A DNA stretch of 42,502 nucleotides from CAZTZL01 sp964617625. Lineage in GTDB: Bacteria; Zhuqueibacterota; QNDG01; DSAB01. The stretch is taken from positions 1 through 42,502 of the forward strand of contig CAZTZL010000021.1 of the NCBI GenBank assembly GCA_964617625.1, written 5' to 3'. This document shows positions 7,723-15,769 of this stretch, piece after piece; position 1 is the first letter of the stretch, and the number at the start of each line of letters is the position of its first letter. The position numbers and the translations under genes are program-made. A model generated the notes under the pieces. That model was not told the origin of the DNA. It searched no databases and saw nothing but the letters and a program-made list of their open reading frames with translations.

Positions 7723-7767
7723 TTTTACACTTCTTTTACAATACTTTGTTGAAAATTTGCATATAAT
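7723..7767 (+). promoter_or_regulatory. candidate promoter with 11-bp-spaced TTTTACA repeats
   Basis: TTTTACA occurs at 7723-7729 and 7734-7740, with a weaker TTTGTTG at 7745-7751, all at an 11-bp period. A -10-like TATAAT (7762-7767) begins 10 bp after the last repeat. On the other strand the repeats read TTGTAAA-agaa-GTGTAAA, close to the PhoB boxes found elsewhere in this window. It lies 40 bp before the radical SAM start. Control by PhoB is inference, and the repeat orientation is opposite to that of the pst boxes. Confidence 0.4.
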
Positions 7768-7807
7768 GAATAAAGCGAAAAAAAGTTTGAAATACAGGAG
7801 AACGATC

Positions 7808-9286
7808 ATGAACATTTTATTGGTATATCCAGAAACCCCCTCCACTTTTTGGAGCTTTAAACACGCTTTAAAATTTATCTCCAAAAAATCCAGTGAACCG
7901 CCGCTCGGGCTGATCACAGTGGCTGCCCTGCTGCCGAAAGAATGGAAAAAGAAACTAATCGATATGAATGTGTCCCGCCTGAAAGATGCGGACCTTCTCT
8001 GGGCAGATTATGTGTTTTTGAGCGGTATGAGTGTGCACCTGGAATCTTTTCAAAAAGTAGTAAAACGATGCAACGAACTGGATGTCAAAGTCGTGGCAGG
8101 CGGCCCGATGAGCACCATTGACCATCAGCAGTTCCAGGGTGTGGATCATTTTGTTCTGAATGAAGCCGAAATAACGCTTCCGCTTTTTGTGGAAGACGTT
8201 ATAAATAGTGAACCCAAACCTCTCTATACATCGGATAAATTCCCCGATGTGTCCGAAACAGTGGTCCCGATGTGGGAACTGTTGGATATGAAAAAATATG
8301 CCTCCATGGGCATTCAATACTCGCGGGGATGTCCCTTTAACTGCGAGTTCTGCGGCGTCACCCTGCTAAACGGACACATCCCCCGCACCAAAAGCGCGGC
8401 ACAGTTTATCCGTGAACTGGATCGGCTGGTCGAGTTGAAATGGCGCGGAAGTGTGTTCATCGTGGACGACAATTTTATCGGCAACAAGAAAAAGTTGAAA
8501 TCGGAACTGCTGCCCGCACTGATCGACTGGTCGGAAACACATCATTATCCCTTTTTATTTACCACAGAGGCCTCTATCAATTTGGCCGATGACGAGGAAC
8601 TGGTTCGCCAACTGGTGAAAGCAGGACTGCAAAACGTGTTTGTGGGCATTGAAACACCCAACGAAGCGAGTTTGACTGAATGTTCTAAAAATCAAAATCT
8701 GAAGCGGAATCTGGTGGCTTCGGTAAAGCACCTCCAGAATCAGGGATTAATCGTGCACGGCGGTTTCATTGTGGGATTCGATAATGATCCGCAAACCATT
8801 TTCGAAGATCAAATCCGGTTTATTCAAAAAAGCGGCATCGTGACAGCGATGGTCGGGCTCCTGACCGCACTTTCAGGAACCCATCTTTTTAAGCGGTTGA
8901 AATCAGAAAATCGTCTCCTGAATCTCTCCAGCGGCAACAACATGGACGGTTCGATAAATTTCATTCCCAGAATGAACTACAAGAAACTCATTAACGGTTA
9001 TAAATCCGTGCTTCAATCGATCTATTCACCAAAAGACTACTATGAACGGGTTAAAACCTTACTGCGTGAATATCACCTGCCATCCAGACCTGCTCTCAGA
9101 ATCACCTGGAATGATATCGGAGCCTTTTTTCGGTCTGTATGGGTTTTGGGAATTCTTAAAAAAGGAAGGCGCGGATTCTGGAGTCTGTTGTTTTTTTCAC
9201 TTAAGGAATGCCCTGAAAAATTCGCACTTGCAGTCACCATGGCCATCTATGGATTTCATTTCCGGCAAATTGTTGAAACGGTCTAA
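7808..9286 (+). CDS. B12-binding radical SAM protein with DUF4070-like C-terminus
   Basis: A 492-residue enzyme. The N-terminal cobalamin-binding Rossmann domain (about 1-150) runs from MNILLVYPETPSTFWSF through SGMSVHLESFQKVVKRC and VVAGGP. The radical SAM domain has the 4Fe-4S motif C175-x3-C179-x2-C182 in SRGCPFNCEFCGV. The C-terminal part (LTALSGTHLFKRLKSENRLL, then FIPRMNY) resembles DUF4070. The architecture matches class B radical SAM methylases, including the hopanoid methylases HpnP/HpnR, but no hopanoid gene is nearby, so the substrate is open. The ATG at 7808 is chosen over an in-frame ATG at 7757 because AGGAG lies 8 bp upstream and the domain starts there. A nitronate monooxygenase-like gene follows after 48 bp, probably in the same transcript. 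Confidence 0.88.
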   Translation: MNILLVYPETPSTFWSFKHALKFISKKSSEPPLGLITVAALLPKEWKKKLIDMNVSRLKDADLLWADYVFLSGMSVHLESFQKVVKRCNELDVKVVAGGPMSTIDHQQFQGVDHFVLNEAEITLPLFVEDVINSEPKPLYTSDKFPDVSETVVPMWELLDMKKYASMGIQYSRGCPFNCEFCGVTLLNGHIPRTKSAAQFIRELDRLVELKWRGSVFIVDDNFIGNKKKLKSELLPALIDWSETHHYPFLFTTEASINLADDEELVRQLVKAGLQNVFVGIETPNEASLTECSKNQNLKRNLVASVKHLQNQGLIVHGGFIVGFDNDPQTIFEDQIRFIQKSGIVTAMVGLLTALSGTHLFKRLKSENRLLNLSSGNNMDGSINFIPRMNYKKLINGYKSVLQSIYSPKDYYERVKTLLREYHLPSRPALRITWNDIGAFFRSVWVLGILKKGRRGFWSLLFFSLKECPEKFALAVTMAIYGFHFRQIVETV

Positions 9287-9334
9287 AATTATTTCTACCA
9301 ACAATTGGATGAATTAATGACAGGAGCAATAACA

Positions 9335-10447
9335 ATGAACGATCATCAATTACCGGAACTTCGTATAGGCAATCTGACAGCAAAACTCCCCATCATTCAG
9401 GGAGGAATGGGCGTGGGTGTTTCCTTGTCGGGGCTCGCCTCGGCCGTTGCCGATCAGGGAGGCATCGGTGTGATTGCGGCAGCGGGCATCGGCATGCTGG
9501 AAAACGATTTTGATAAAAATTTCAGAGAATCCAACACACGGGCGCTGCGGCGTGAAATTCTCACTGCCAAAGCGAAAACCGGCGGCCTCATCGGTGTCAA
9601 TATCATGATCGCTCTTTCGGATCATGAATCCCTTCTTTTAACCGCTCTCGAAGCCGGAGCGGATCTGGTTTTCATGGGAGCCGGTCTGCCTCTTAAAATA
9701 CCTCAGTTGATCACCCCCGAACGACTTCGGGACGGTGCGACAAGGATTGTTCCCATTGTTTCGTCTGCGCGAGCAGCGGACCTGATTTGTAAAAGCTGGA
9801 TGAAATCCGGCTGTACTCCCGATGCGTTTGTCGTCGAAGGGCCCATGGCGGGCGGACATCTGGGTTTTCAAAAAAATCAGATTGGAGATCCGGCCCATTC
9901 CCTCGATGCACTCATTGAGGAAACGCTTTCTGCGGTTCGGCCCCACGAGGAGCGTTCAGGAAAACCCATTTCGGTGATCGCTGCAGGAGGCGTCTATACC
10001 GGAGAAGATATACACCGGTTGATGAACCTGGGTGCGGCAGGAGTCCAGATGGCCACACGATTTGTAGCCACACACGAATGTGATGCTCACATCCGGTTCA
10101 AGGAAGCCTATTTGAATACACGAAAAGAAGATCTGACTATTATCGACAGTCCTGTCGGACTGCCGGGCCGGGCGATTCGAAATAACTTTTTGCAGGAAGT
10201 TTCGGCAGGCGTACAAAAACCGTTCTCATGCCCATGGAAATGTTTGCGAACTTGCGATTTCAAGAAAGCGCCCTACTGTATTGGTAAAGCCTTAACCCAG
10301 GCGAAACTGGGAATATTGGACGATGGATTCGTATTTGCGGGAGCCAATGCCTGGCGTGTGGACCGGATTATTTCGGTAAAAGAACTCACGGAAACGCTTA
10401 TTTTGGAGTACCATGAAGCCGATCTTGTCAAAATGGAAGCGGCCTGA
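9335..10447 (+). CDS. nitronate monooxygenase-like flavoprotein
   Basis: A 370-residue TIM-barrel FMN enzyme of the nitronate monooxygenase / 2-nitropropane dioxygenase family. Visible landmarks are PIIQGGMGVGVS near the N-terminus, GGIGVIAAAGIG, VVEGPMAGGHLG in the middle, VIAAGGVYTGED and GAAGVQMATRFVATHEC for FMN phosphate binding. A C-terminal Cys cluster (SCPWKCLRTCDFKKAPYC) is noteworthy. Members oxidise alkyl nitronates, but related proteins act as enoyl-ACP reductases (FabK), so a lipid role is possible beside the radical SAM methylase-like gene. The ATG at 9335 is chosen over one 30 bp upstream because AGGAG lies 9 bp before it. It converges with the T9SS gene at 10561 across a 113-bp spacer without a clear terminator. 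Confidence 0.88.
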   Translation: MNDHQLPELRIGNLTAKLPIIQGGMGVGVSLSGLASAVADQGGIGVIAAAGIGMLENDFDKNFRESNTRALRREILTAKAKTGGLIGVNIMIALSDHESLLLTALEAGADLVFMGAGLPLKIPQLITPERLRDGATRIVPIVSSARAADLICKSWMKSGCTPDAFVVEGPMAGGHLGFQKNQIGDPAHSLDALIEETLSAVRPHEERSGKPISVIAAGGVYTGEDIHRLMNLGAAGVQMATRFVATHECDAHIRFKEAYLNTRKEDLTIIDSPVGLPGRAIRNNFLQEVSAGVQKPFSCPWKCLRTCDFKKAPYCIGKALTQAKLGILDDGFVFAGANAWRVDRIISVKELTETLILEYHEADLVKMEAA

Positions 10448-10560
10448 TTAATCGGAGTATTTATTAATTCAGTTGCAGTTCATCTCTGAGTTAGAATACA
10501 GCGATATTTGTATATTTGCTATTTTCTTTATCGCGGATACAAATGTACCCATTTATCTGA

Positions 10561-11910
10561 TTATTTTATCACCTGCATTTTCTTGATTAAACGTTCATTT
10601 CCGTTCTTCACTTCATACAGATAGACACCCGAACTTAAAAGAGAAGCATCATAATTGACAGTGTGATAACCCGCATCCATGGTTTTATCAAGAACGACAT
10701 CGATAATTTGTCCTTTTACATTGTAAATCGTTAGTGTCACTTTGGTTTTTTCGGGTAAACCGAATTGGATTTTTGTAAAAGGATTGAACGGATTGGGATA
10801 GTTCTGATTCAGCGAAAATTCGATGGGTACGGACACGGCCCTGGCTTCAATGATTTTCTGCGATACGATCTGGCCCGACAGATTGGCCTCAGACAAACGG
10901 TATTGGTACCGCGTGCTGGAAACCGCACCCGGATCTTTGAAAACATAGGTCTGCCGCGAGGATTGATTGCTATCCCCTCTTAATTCATTGTGTGTCTTAT
11001 ACGAAGCGATCTCTTCCCATTCGGAAATGCTCTCTCCCTGATTATTCAGAGACTGCCGCTCGATGATGAATCCCAGAAAATCCTGCGTCGCTTCCATGGA
11101 CCAGGAGAGCCGCACTCCTGTCTCGCCCTGGACCGCTTCCAATTCGGAGATGCTGACCGCCAAAGAAACATCGGTTTCACCGGCTTTAATGCCCAAACCA
11201 ATAGTCGTCTCGTATGCATAATCCGTAATTGTCGCGGACGATGCATCCGAAGCAACCTCGACATGCGCCCATCCGTAGTACGTATCACTGCTAATTTTAA
11301 ATTTCAATCCCAGATATTTATTCGATGTTCCCAGAAACGGTCCGCTGCTCCATCCAGTAAAATTCGAGTAATAAGCCATGTTGCTTGCACTGCCGGCATT
11401 ATTAAAACTATTGGCTGGGCCAATGACCGACCCCGCACTCATGGCCTTGGCATACCCTCCGCTTTTTACAAACGAATTTCCGGCCTCAGGAAAAACACCG
11501 ACTTTATTTTTAGTATAAGTGTTCGTTTGATAAAATTTCACCCAAGTTCCAAAATATTGCTTTGTAGTAGTTGTAGTCGGAGTTGACAACGAACCGGTTG
11601 TGTGATGTGTATGTGTATGTACATTGGTTACAGTATTGGTTATCGAATATGTACTAAAACTTGTGGATCTTTGAGTCCACTCATCTTTTGCAAACTTAAT
11701 TTTAAATTTTGTTTGAGTGGAAAATACGATTTCAAACTCATCTCCATTCATATCCAGTACTTCATCCGGATTTACATCCGTATGGACAATCCCAGCTTTG
11801 GCGTCCTTCGTTCCCGCCAAAATGACTGCCGCCGCGATTGAGTAGGCCATAAGCTGTTTTTCCAGAGCAAGAAGTTGATCTTTTCTTTGAGATGCTCTTT
11901 TTACTTTCAT
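10561..11910 (-). CDS. secreted protein with T9SS type A sorting domain
   Basis: A 449-residue exported protein. The N-terminus has a long charged n-region, then hydrophobic MAYSIAAAVILAG ending DAKA-G, and a mature start GIVHTDVNPDEVLDMNGDEF. Residues about 90-120 are rich in His and Thr (NVHTHTHH, then STPTTTTTK). A central domain (YLGLKFKISSDTYYGWAHVE, then TITDYAYETTIGLGIKAGE) recalls secreted proteins with PEP-CTERM or other sorting tails. A fibronectin-like section follows, then the type IX secretion C-terminal domain with NYPNPFNP at 370-377 and ending IKKMQVIK. It is therefore predicted to cross the outer membrane by T9SS and be anchored or released. The start has AAGGAG 10 bp upstream. 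Ligand or activity is unknown. The minus-strand gene cluster ending at 12222 precedes it by about 310 bp. Confidence 0.85.
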   Translation of the reverse strand: MKVKRASQRKDQLLALEKQLMAYSIAAAVILAGTKDAKAGIVHTDVNPDEVLDMNGDEFEIVFSTQTKFKIKFAKDEWTQRSTSFSTYSITNTVTNVHTHTHHTTGSLSTPTTTTTKQYFGTWVKFYQTNTYTKNKVGVFPEAGNSFVKSGGYAKAMSAGSVIGPANSFNNAGSASNMAYYSNFTGWSSGPFLGTSNKYLGLKFKISSDTYYGWAHVEVASDASSATITDYAYETTIGLGIKAGETDVSLAVSISELEAVQGETGVRLSWSMEATQDFLGFIIERQSLNNQGESISEWEEIASYKTHNELRGDSNQSSRQTYVFKDPGAVSSTRYQYRLSEANLSGQIVSQKIIEARAVSVPIEFSLNQNYPNPFNPFTKIQFGLPEKTKVTLTIYNVKGQIIDVVLDKTMDAGYHTVNYDASLLSSGVYLYEVKNGNERLIKKMQVIK

Positions 11911-12051
11911 TATACTTAACTCCTTTTAAAAAGAGTAATGAAAAGATAATTTAGAAACAAGAACCTAATTCGATGCTTCAACTCTTAACTATTATAAACG
12001 ATGCTTTAAAAAGAAAAATAGTTTATGGTACTTTTGGGGCTTCTTAAAAAC

Positions 12052-12075
12052 ATCTTCTTATCCAAGAAGATTTAT
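12052..12075 (-). terminator. hairpin, candidate terminator of the 12222-15026 unit
   Basis: ATCTTCTT (12052-12059) and AAGAAGAT (12064-12071) pair perfectly around a 4-nt loop. Read on the minus strand the stem is followed by GTTTTTA, a modest U-tract. A second hairpin (TTTTTCCA / TGGAAAA) lies near 12096-12121. The rest of 11911-12221 is AT-rich and contains no gene I can support. Confidence 0.5.
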
Positions 12076-12221
12076 ACTAAAATATCTTAATAATTCTTTT
12101 TCCAATAATCAAGTGGAAAATATTATATTTTTATATTTCGAAACGATGTCAATGAGTTATATTGCTCAAATCAGTTCCAGTACAATTGACTCAACAACGG
12201 CTCTATTTTTTTAAATATACT

Positions 12222-12791
12222 CTAATTTGCTGAACTGCTTTTTTGATGCCACAACGACGGATCAATAGCCGAACTCATGGCACCAATATCCATATCAATG
12301 TTTAAAAATTCCTGGATTTTGGCAACTTCTTCCCGAGGATGGAGAATCAGACGCGAATACTGAAGACAAAGCATTCGGATATTGGACCTGTTTTCAATCC
12401 ACTGTTTCACCCGGTTCAACTGCTGTTCAAATATAACCGCAAGTTGGTTCGAATCAGAAATCGTTTTCTGTCCCAGGTCTTTCAACATTTTTTCCTGAGA
12501 TTGCAGAATCTCTTCCATGTTGCGTTCAACAAAAAGTACAACGTATTGATATCGGGGAAGAAGAAAAGGCAGCAGCTGAGCGATAATTTTCACGGCTTTA
12601 CCTTCGGCTTCTCCAAGCCAGGAAGCATCCTTCCGCAGCGATTTGACTTTATCGTATTCGTAATAGCCGCGTACGTTATTCTCGTCAGGTTTTCGAATAT
12701 AATCGGTCAACATGTCCATTCCTCCCTTTTCGAGCATCTGCATCACCAGGGAAGTGCCGGAACGCGGCAGACCGGAAACCACGGTGATCAA
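12222..12791 (-). CDS. sulfotransferase-like protein
   Basis: A 189-residue protein beginning with the 5'-phosphosulfate-binding loop of sulfotransferases, SGLPRSGTSLV (residues 6-16). This should bind PAPS and transfer sulfate to an acceptor. The C-terminal half contains LCLQYSRLILHPREEVAKIQ and EFLNIDM, the usual 3'-phosphate and terminal helix region. It is shorter than most carbohydrate sulfotransferases (about 250-300), so it may be a minimal form. The start is TTG at 12791: it overlaps the stop of the upstream phosphodiesterase-TPR gene (TTGA) and has AAGGAG 8 bp upstream. The acceptor is unknown; by context it may be a surface polymer or the proteins handled by its neighbours. Confidence 0.8.
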   Translation of the reverse strand: MITVVSGLPRSGTSLVMQMLEKGGMDMLTDYIRKPDENNVRGYYEYDKVKSLRKDASWLGEAEGKAVKIIAQLLPFLLPRYQYVVLFVERNMEEILQSQEKMLKDLGQKTISDSNQLAVIFEQQLNRVKQWIENRSNIRMLCLQYSRLILHPREEVAKIQEFLNIDMDIGAMSSAIDPSLWHQKSSSAN

Positions 12792-14806
12792 ACCATTTCT
12801 CCTTTTCCTTGATTTCTCTGCTTTCTCAGCATTTCAAGAATTTGCGCGTGTTGATCGGCTTTTTCAGGTTGAGAGAGACGCCGTGTATAGAGCTGTTTCA
12901 GAATACGGTGCGCTCTCTTTAATCCCGGCGCCATGGCCAGTACCACTTCGAATGCCTCTGCCGCCCGTTTATACTGGCCCAGACGCGCAAGCGCCATCCC
13001 CAACTGGTAATGCGCCGAAGGATAATAATAGAGGAGCCCGATGGCATGAAGCGCCGCTGAAACCGCCTCCTCATTTCTCCGCATTCGCAGATAAACCCGG
13101 GCCAGGCCATCGTATGAAACGGCGTTATCCGGGTCGATTTCCAGCGCCTTTTTAAACGCCCTTTCCGCATCAGGGAAATGACACATTCTGAAATAGGTCT
13201 GTCCGATCTGCTGATGAAGTGTGGGCAGCCTGGGTTCTGCGCTTTCTGCTTTTATCAAATATTCCAGGGCTTTTTCATATTGTTTTTCAATCAGAGCCAG
13301 TGAACCGCGAAGCAGCTGCAACTGGGGCGTTTCCTTTTTTGTCTTTTTAAGAATTGATTCCGTGGTCTCCCTGCATTTCTCAATATCTCTTGTCGCATAA
13401 TAACATTTGGCCAATTGAAAGGCGTAACGGGTTTCCTTTTGATTTTCCTGATACAGGGACTCTAAAATAGGCAGGGCATTTTGATATTGATTCTTATTGA
13501 TATGCACCCTTGCTAAAAAAAACCGTGATTCATTAGATGTCCGTTTCAGGGTTTTTTCTACATTCTCATCCGGCTTTTCCACATAACCCAGAGCAATGAG
13601 CTGTTCCATGGCTTCCTGTTCCGCATACGGATCCCGCAACACATTATCCGGATACCGACCGCACTCCCCTGTCACCGATTCCCAGCTGGGAATAAAATTT
13701 AAAGGCGGAGGTTCCTCAAACGCCTGAACCAGAGGTTTGCCATCCATGTCTTTTCCTGCAGGTAGTCCGTATAAATTGAGAATAGTCGGAGCCACATCCA
13801 GCAGCCGGGCGCCGTAAATCCGTTCATCCTTTTTCACATTCGGCCCCTTCATCACAAAAATTCCGTACGGCCGATGCTGCCATGCCGGCCCCGCAGGTTC
13901 TTTCGGAATCGCCCTGGGGCGAAGATGATCCGAATGAAACCCATGATCCGATACCAGAATGACTGTGACTTCTTCTCCCGCCAGTTGGAGCAGTCTGGCC
14001 AGCATCATGTCGTGATAAATATAACCGCCGGTGACCACCTGTTTATACAGCTCGTAGAGTTTTCTGGGGATGTGTTTCATCCTCGGCGGATGAAAATTCA
14101 TGAATCCGTGGCTGAAATGGTCGATGGCATCGTAATAGACAGCCAGAAAATCCCACTCTTCATTTTCCAAAATCCAAGTTGTGGCGGCATGTATTGTGGA
14201 GCAATCGGCAATGATCCGGGCAAGAGCGGATAGCCGGTGATCTTTATCCTGATCGATCCGGGCCGCATCCGGCACAAAGGGCAGAAGATGGGCCTCGGTC
14301 AGTTCAGCCGGATGAATGCGTAATTGATCGAAAATCTCCATTTTCTCTACCGGATGCACGGTTCCCGGGAAAAGCGGCCAGGGCTTGTCAATCGGCGCAT
14401 GCGCCCGCTGATAGAAATTTGAAATCGTAATACCGTTGAGCGGTTCTGCCGGATGGCTGGGCCACCACCCCACCACGTGGCACTTCATTCCATTTTGCAT
14501 GAGAATATTCCAAACGGCCTTGACTTTCCGCGAAGTGCCCATTACCGGCCGTATGCCCCCTTTATGAGGCGCGGGTTCGGTAAAATTCAAAATACCGTGT
14601 TTATCCGCATGCACACCGGTTGCAATCGATGTCCACAGCATCGGGGAGAGCGGTGGGTCCAGTGTGGCCAGATTGCCCATCACACCCTGATTCACAAGAC
14701 TTTCGAGAGCCGGCATGCATCCGGCATCTAACAACGGATTGATCACCTTCCAGTCTGCTGCATCCCATCCGATCAAGAGCACTTTTTTCTTCAGAGCTTT
14801 ATTCAC
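12788..14806 (-). CDS. alkaline-phosphatase-superfamily phosphodiesterase fused to TPR repeats
   Basis: A 672-residue two-part protein. Residues about 8-375 are a type I phosphodiesterase/nucleotide pyrophosphatase-like domain: metal residue Asp15 in IGWDAADW, probable nucleophile Ser54 in DPPLSPMLWTSIATG, later metal ligands in YYDAIDHFSHGF and VSDHGFHSDHLRP. Residues about 400-660 are tetratricopeptide repeats (RFFLARVHINKNQYQNALPI, AERAFKKALEIDPDNAVSYD, YQLGMALARLGQYKRAAEAF). No signal peptide is seen, so it appears cytoplasmic. The start is a GTG at 14806 overlapping the upstream small gene by 8 bp; its stop overlaps the sulfotransferase start by 4 bp. The overlaps imply one transcript and linked function. 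Substrate is unknown: possibly hydrolysis or transfer of phospho- or sulfo-linked groups, with the TPR part recruiting a protein partner. Confidence 0.85.
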   Translation of the reverse strand: MNKALKKKVLLIGWDAADWKVINPLLDAGCMPALESLVNQGVMGNLATLDPPLSPMLWTSIATGVHADKHGILNFTEPAPHKGGIRPVMGTSRKVKAVWNILMQNGMKCHVVGWWPSHPAEPLNGITISNFYQRAHAPIDKPWPLFPGTVHPVEKMEIFDQLRIHPAELTEAHLLPFVPDAARIDQDKDHRLSALARIIADCSTIHAATTWILENEEWDFLAVYYDAIDHFSHGFMNFHPPRMKHIPRKLYELYKQVVTGGYIYHDMMLARLLQLAGEEVTVILVSDHGFHSDHLRPRAIPKEPAGPAWQHRPYGIFVMKGPNVKKDERIYGARLLDVAPTILNLYGLPAGKDMDGKPLVQAFEEPPPLNFIPSWESVTGECGRYPDNVLRDPYAEQEAMEQLIALGYVEKPDENVEKTLKRTSNESRFFLARVHINKNQYQNALPILESLYQENQKETRYAFQLAKCYYATRDIEKCRETTESILKKTKKETPQLQLLRGSLALIEKQYEKALEYLIKAESAEPRLPTLHQQIGQTYFRMCHFPDAERAFKKALEIDPDNAVSYDGLARVYLRMRRNEEAVSAALHAIGLLYYYPSAHYQLGMALARLGQYKRAAEAFEVVLAMAPGLKRAHRILKQLYTRRLSQPEKADQHAQILEMLRKQRNQGKGEMV

Positions 14807-15026
14807 CTGACTTTTCTTCTTTTTTTATGTCGGGAATCGGAGGCTGCCAGCCGGCTTCTTTCCTTTTTCTCCGCCAGGCCATAACTCCCGCTGCTCCCAG
14901 CGCCAAGACTCCGAGAGAGCCGTCCACCGTAATGGATTCATACAAAGATTCGTACGAATCAAAAGAGAGGGTTTCAATGTTCGGTAAAACAGGCTGATCC
15001 GGTGCGGTTTGTATTTGATCTTTCAT
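14799..15026 (-). CDS. small single-span membrane protein, unknown function
   Basis: A 75-residue protein with a polar acidic N-terminus (about 1-36, rich in Ser, Asp, Glu), one short hydrophobic segment GSLGVLALGAAGVMAW (about 36-51), a basic patch RRKRK and a hydrophilic Pro/Lys/Glu tail. The basic patch after the span predicts N-out, C-in topology. The span plus Arg cluster looks superficially like a PEP-CTERM or LPXTG tail, but no sorting motif precedes it and about 20 residues follow, so I do not call it one. It is the first gene of the overlapping unit with the phosphodiesterase-TPR and sulfotransferase genes and could be their membrane partner or substrate. No strong ribosome site is seen, only GGAC about 10 bp upstream. 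Confidence 0.65.
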   Translation of the reverse strand: MKDQIQTAPDQPVLPNIETLSFDSYESLYESITVDGSLGVLALGAAGVMAWRRKRKEAGWQPPIPDIKKEEKSGE

Positions 15027-15239
15027 ATCATCTGTCCGAATTTATGGTTCTTTCCATAAAAGAATAGATATTGATAAAATGTCTGTATTTTTCAAATTGA
15101 TTTGGAACTTGAAATAATAGAAAAAGTATGATTTCAAAATAAACAATGGAGTTTAAAAGTCAAGGTAATTTTCAGTTATAACGTTCAAGCAAAAAACTTT
15201 TTGTACTCCAATTTATTAGACAACCCATCCTGCTCGATT

Positions 15240-15668
15240 TTAAGTATACTCCAAAAGCCCGGTATGCATGACAATTTTCCAACTGTTCCCAACCTTTGTA
15301 TATCCTTTGCAGGCCCTCCCTTTCCAGTGCAGTTTGTCTCCGTTTTTATCGACCCAGAGTGTATCCACATCGACCACGGCAAACGCGCCGTCGGATTGCT
15401 CCGAAACCACAATTTTTACTGTTTTACGGTGATTGTGAATTAAATCGTGTGTTTTAAAAAGTGTCTGCCAGCTTGCTTTCCAGCGCCCGCGGTCGTATCG
15501 GCCGAACGGGAAAATCCAGGCAACCGGATCGTGGCTTCTATTATCCAGGGGCCAGGGCCATACCATATCAGGATGGAACAGAGAAACCAGGGTATCGGCA
15601 TCCTTCTTGTTCCACGCCTCCGTTTCCAGATCGATCATGGCTTGGATTTCGGGATACACATCTTTCAT
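15240..15668 (-). CDS. NTF2-like / SnoaL-like domain protein
   Basis: A 142-residue soluble protein with the NTF2-like cone fold signature: an N-terminal helix ending in EAWNKKDADTLVSLFHPDMV, a middle segment GRWKASWQTLF, strands AVVDVDTLWVDKNGDKLHWK and a terminal CKGYTKVGNSWKIVMHTGL. Family members include small hydrolases, isomerases and ligand-binding proteins, and no specific activity can be read from the sequence. Length is normal for the family. The ribosome site is weak (GGAAATAAAA before the ATG). It is flanked by about 210 bp of AT-rich DNA without a gene on the 15027-15239 side and by about 100 bp from the DUF2541-like gene upstream, so it may be monocistronic. Confidence 0.75.
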   Translation of the reverse strand: MKDVYPEIQAMIDLETEAWNKKDADTLVSLFHPDMVWPWPLDNRSHDPVAWIFPFGRYDRGRWKASWQTLFKTHDLIHNHRKTVKIVVSEQSDGAFAVVDVDTLWVDKNGDKLHWKGRACKGYTKVGNSWKIVMHTGLLEYT

Positions 15669-15769
15669 TTTTATTTCCGATCAATAAATTGCAGCCCAAC
15701 TTGAAGCTGGACTGCAATCATCTTGTCTTTAATAGTAATAAAGAATGTTCTTCTTTTATATCCCTAATT

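Noticed and set aside
10448..10560. Possible bidirectional terminator between convergent genes
   Set aside because: The only inverted repeat (ATTTGTAT / ATACAAAT) has a 25-base loop and no T-run.
14799..15026. PEP-CTERM or LPXTG sorting signal in the small membrane protein
   Set aside because: The hydrophobic span and Arg cluster fit superficially, but there is no PEP or LPXTG motif and about 20 residues follow the basic patch.
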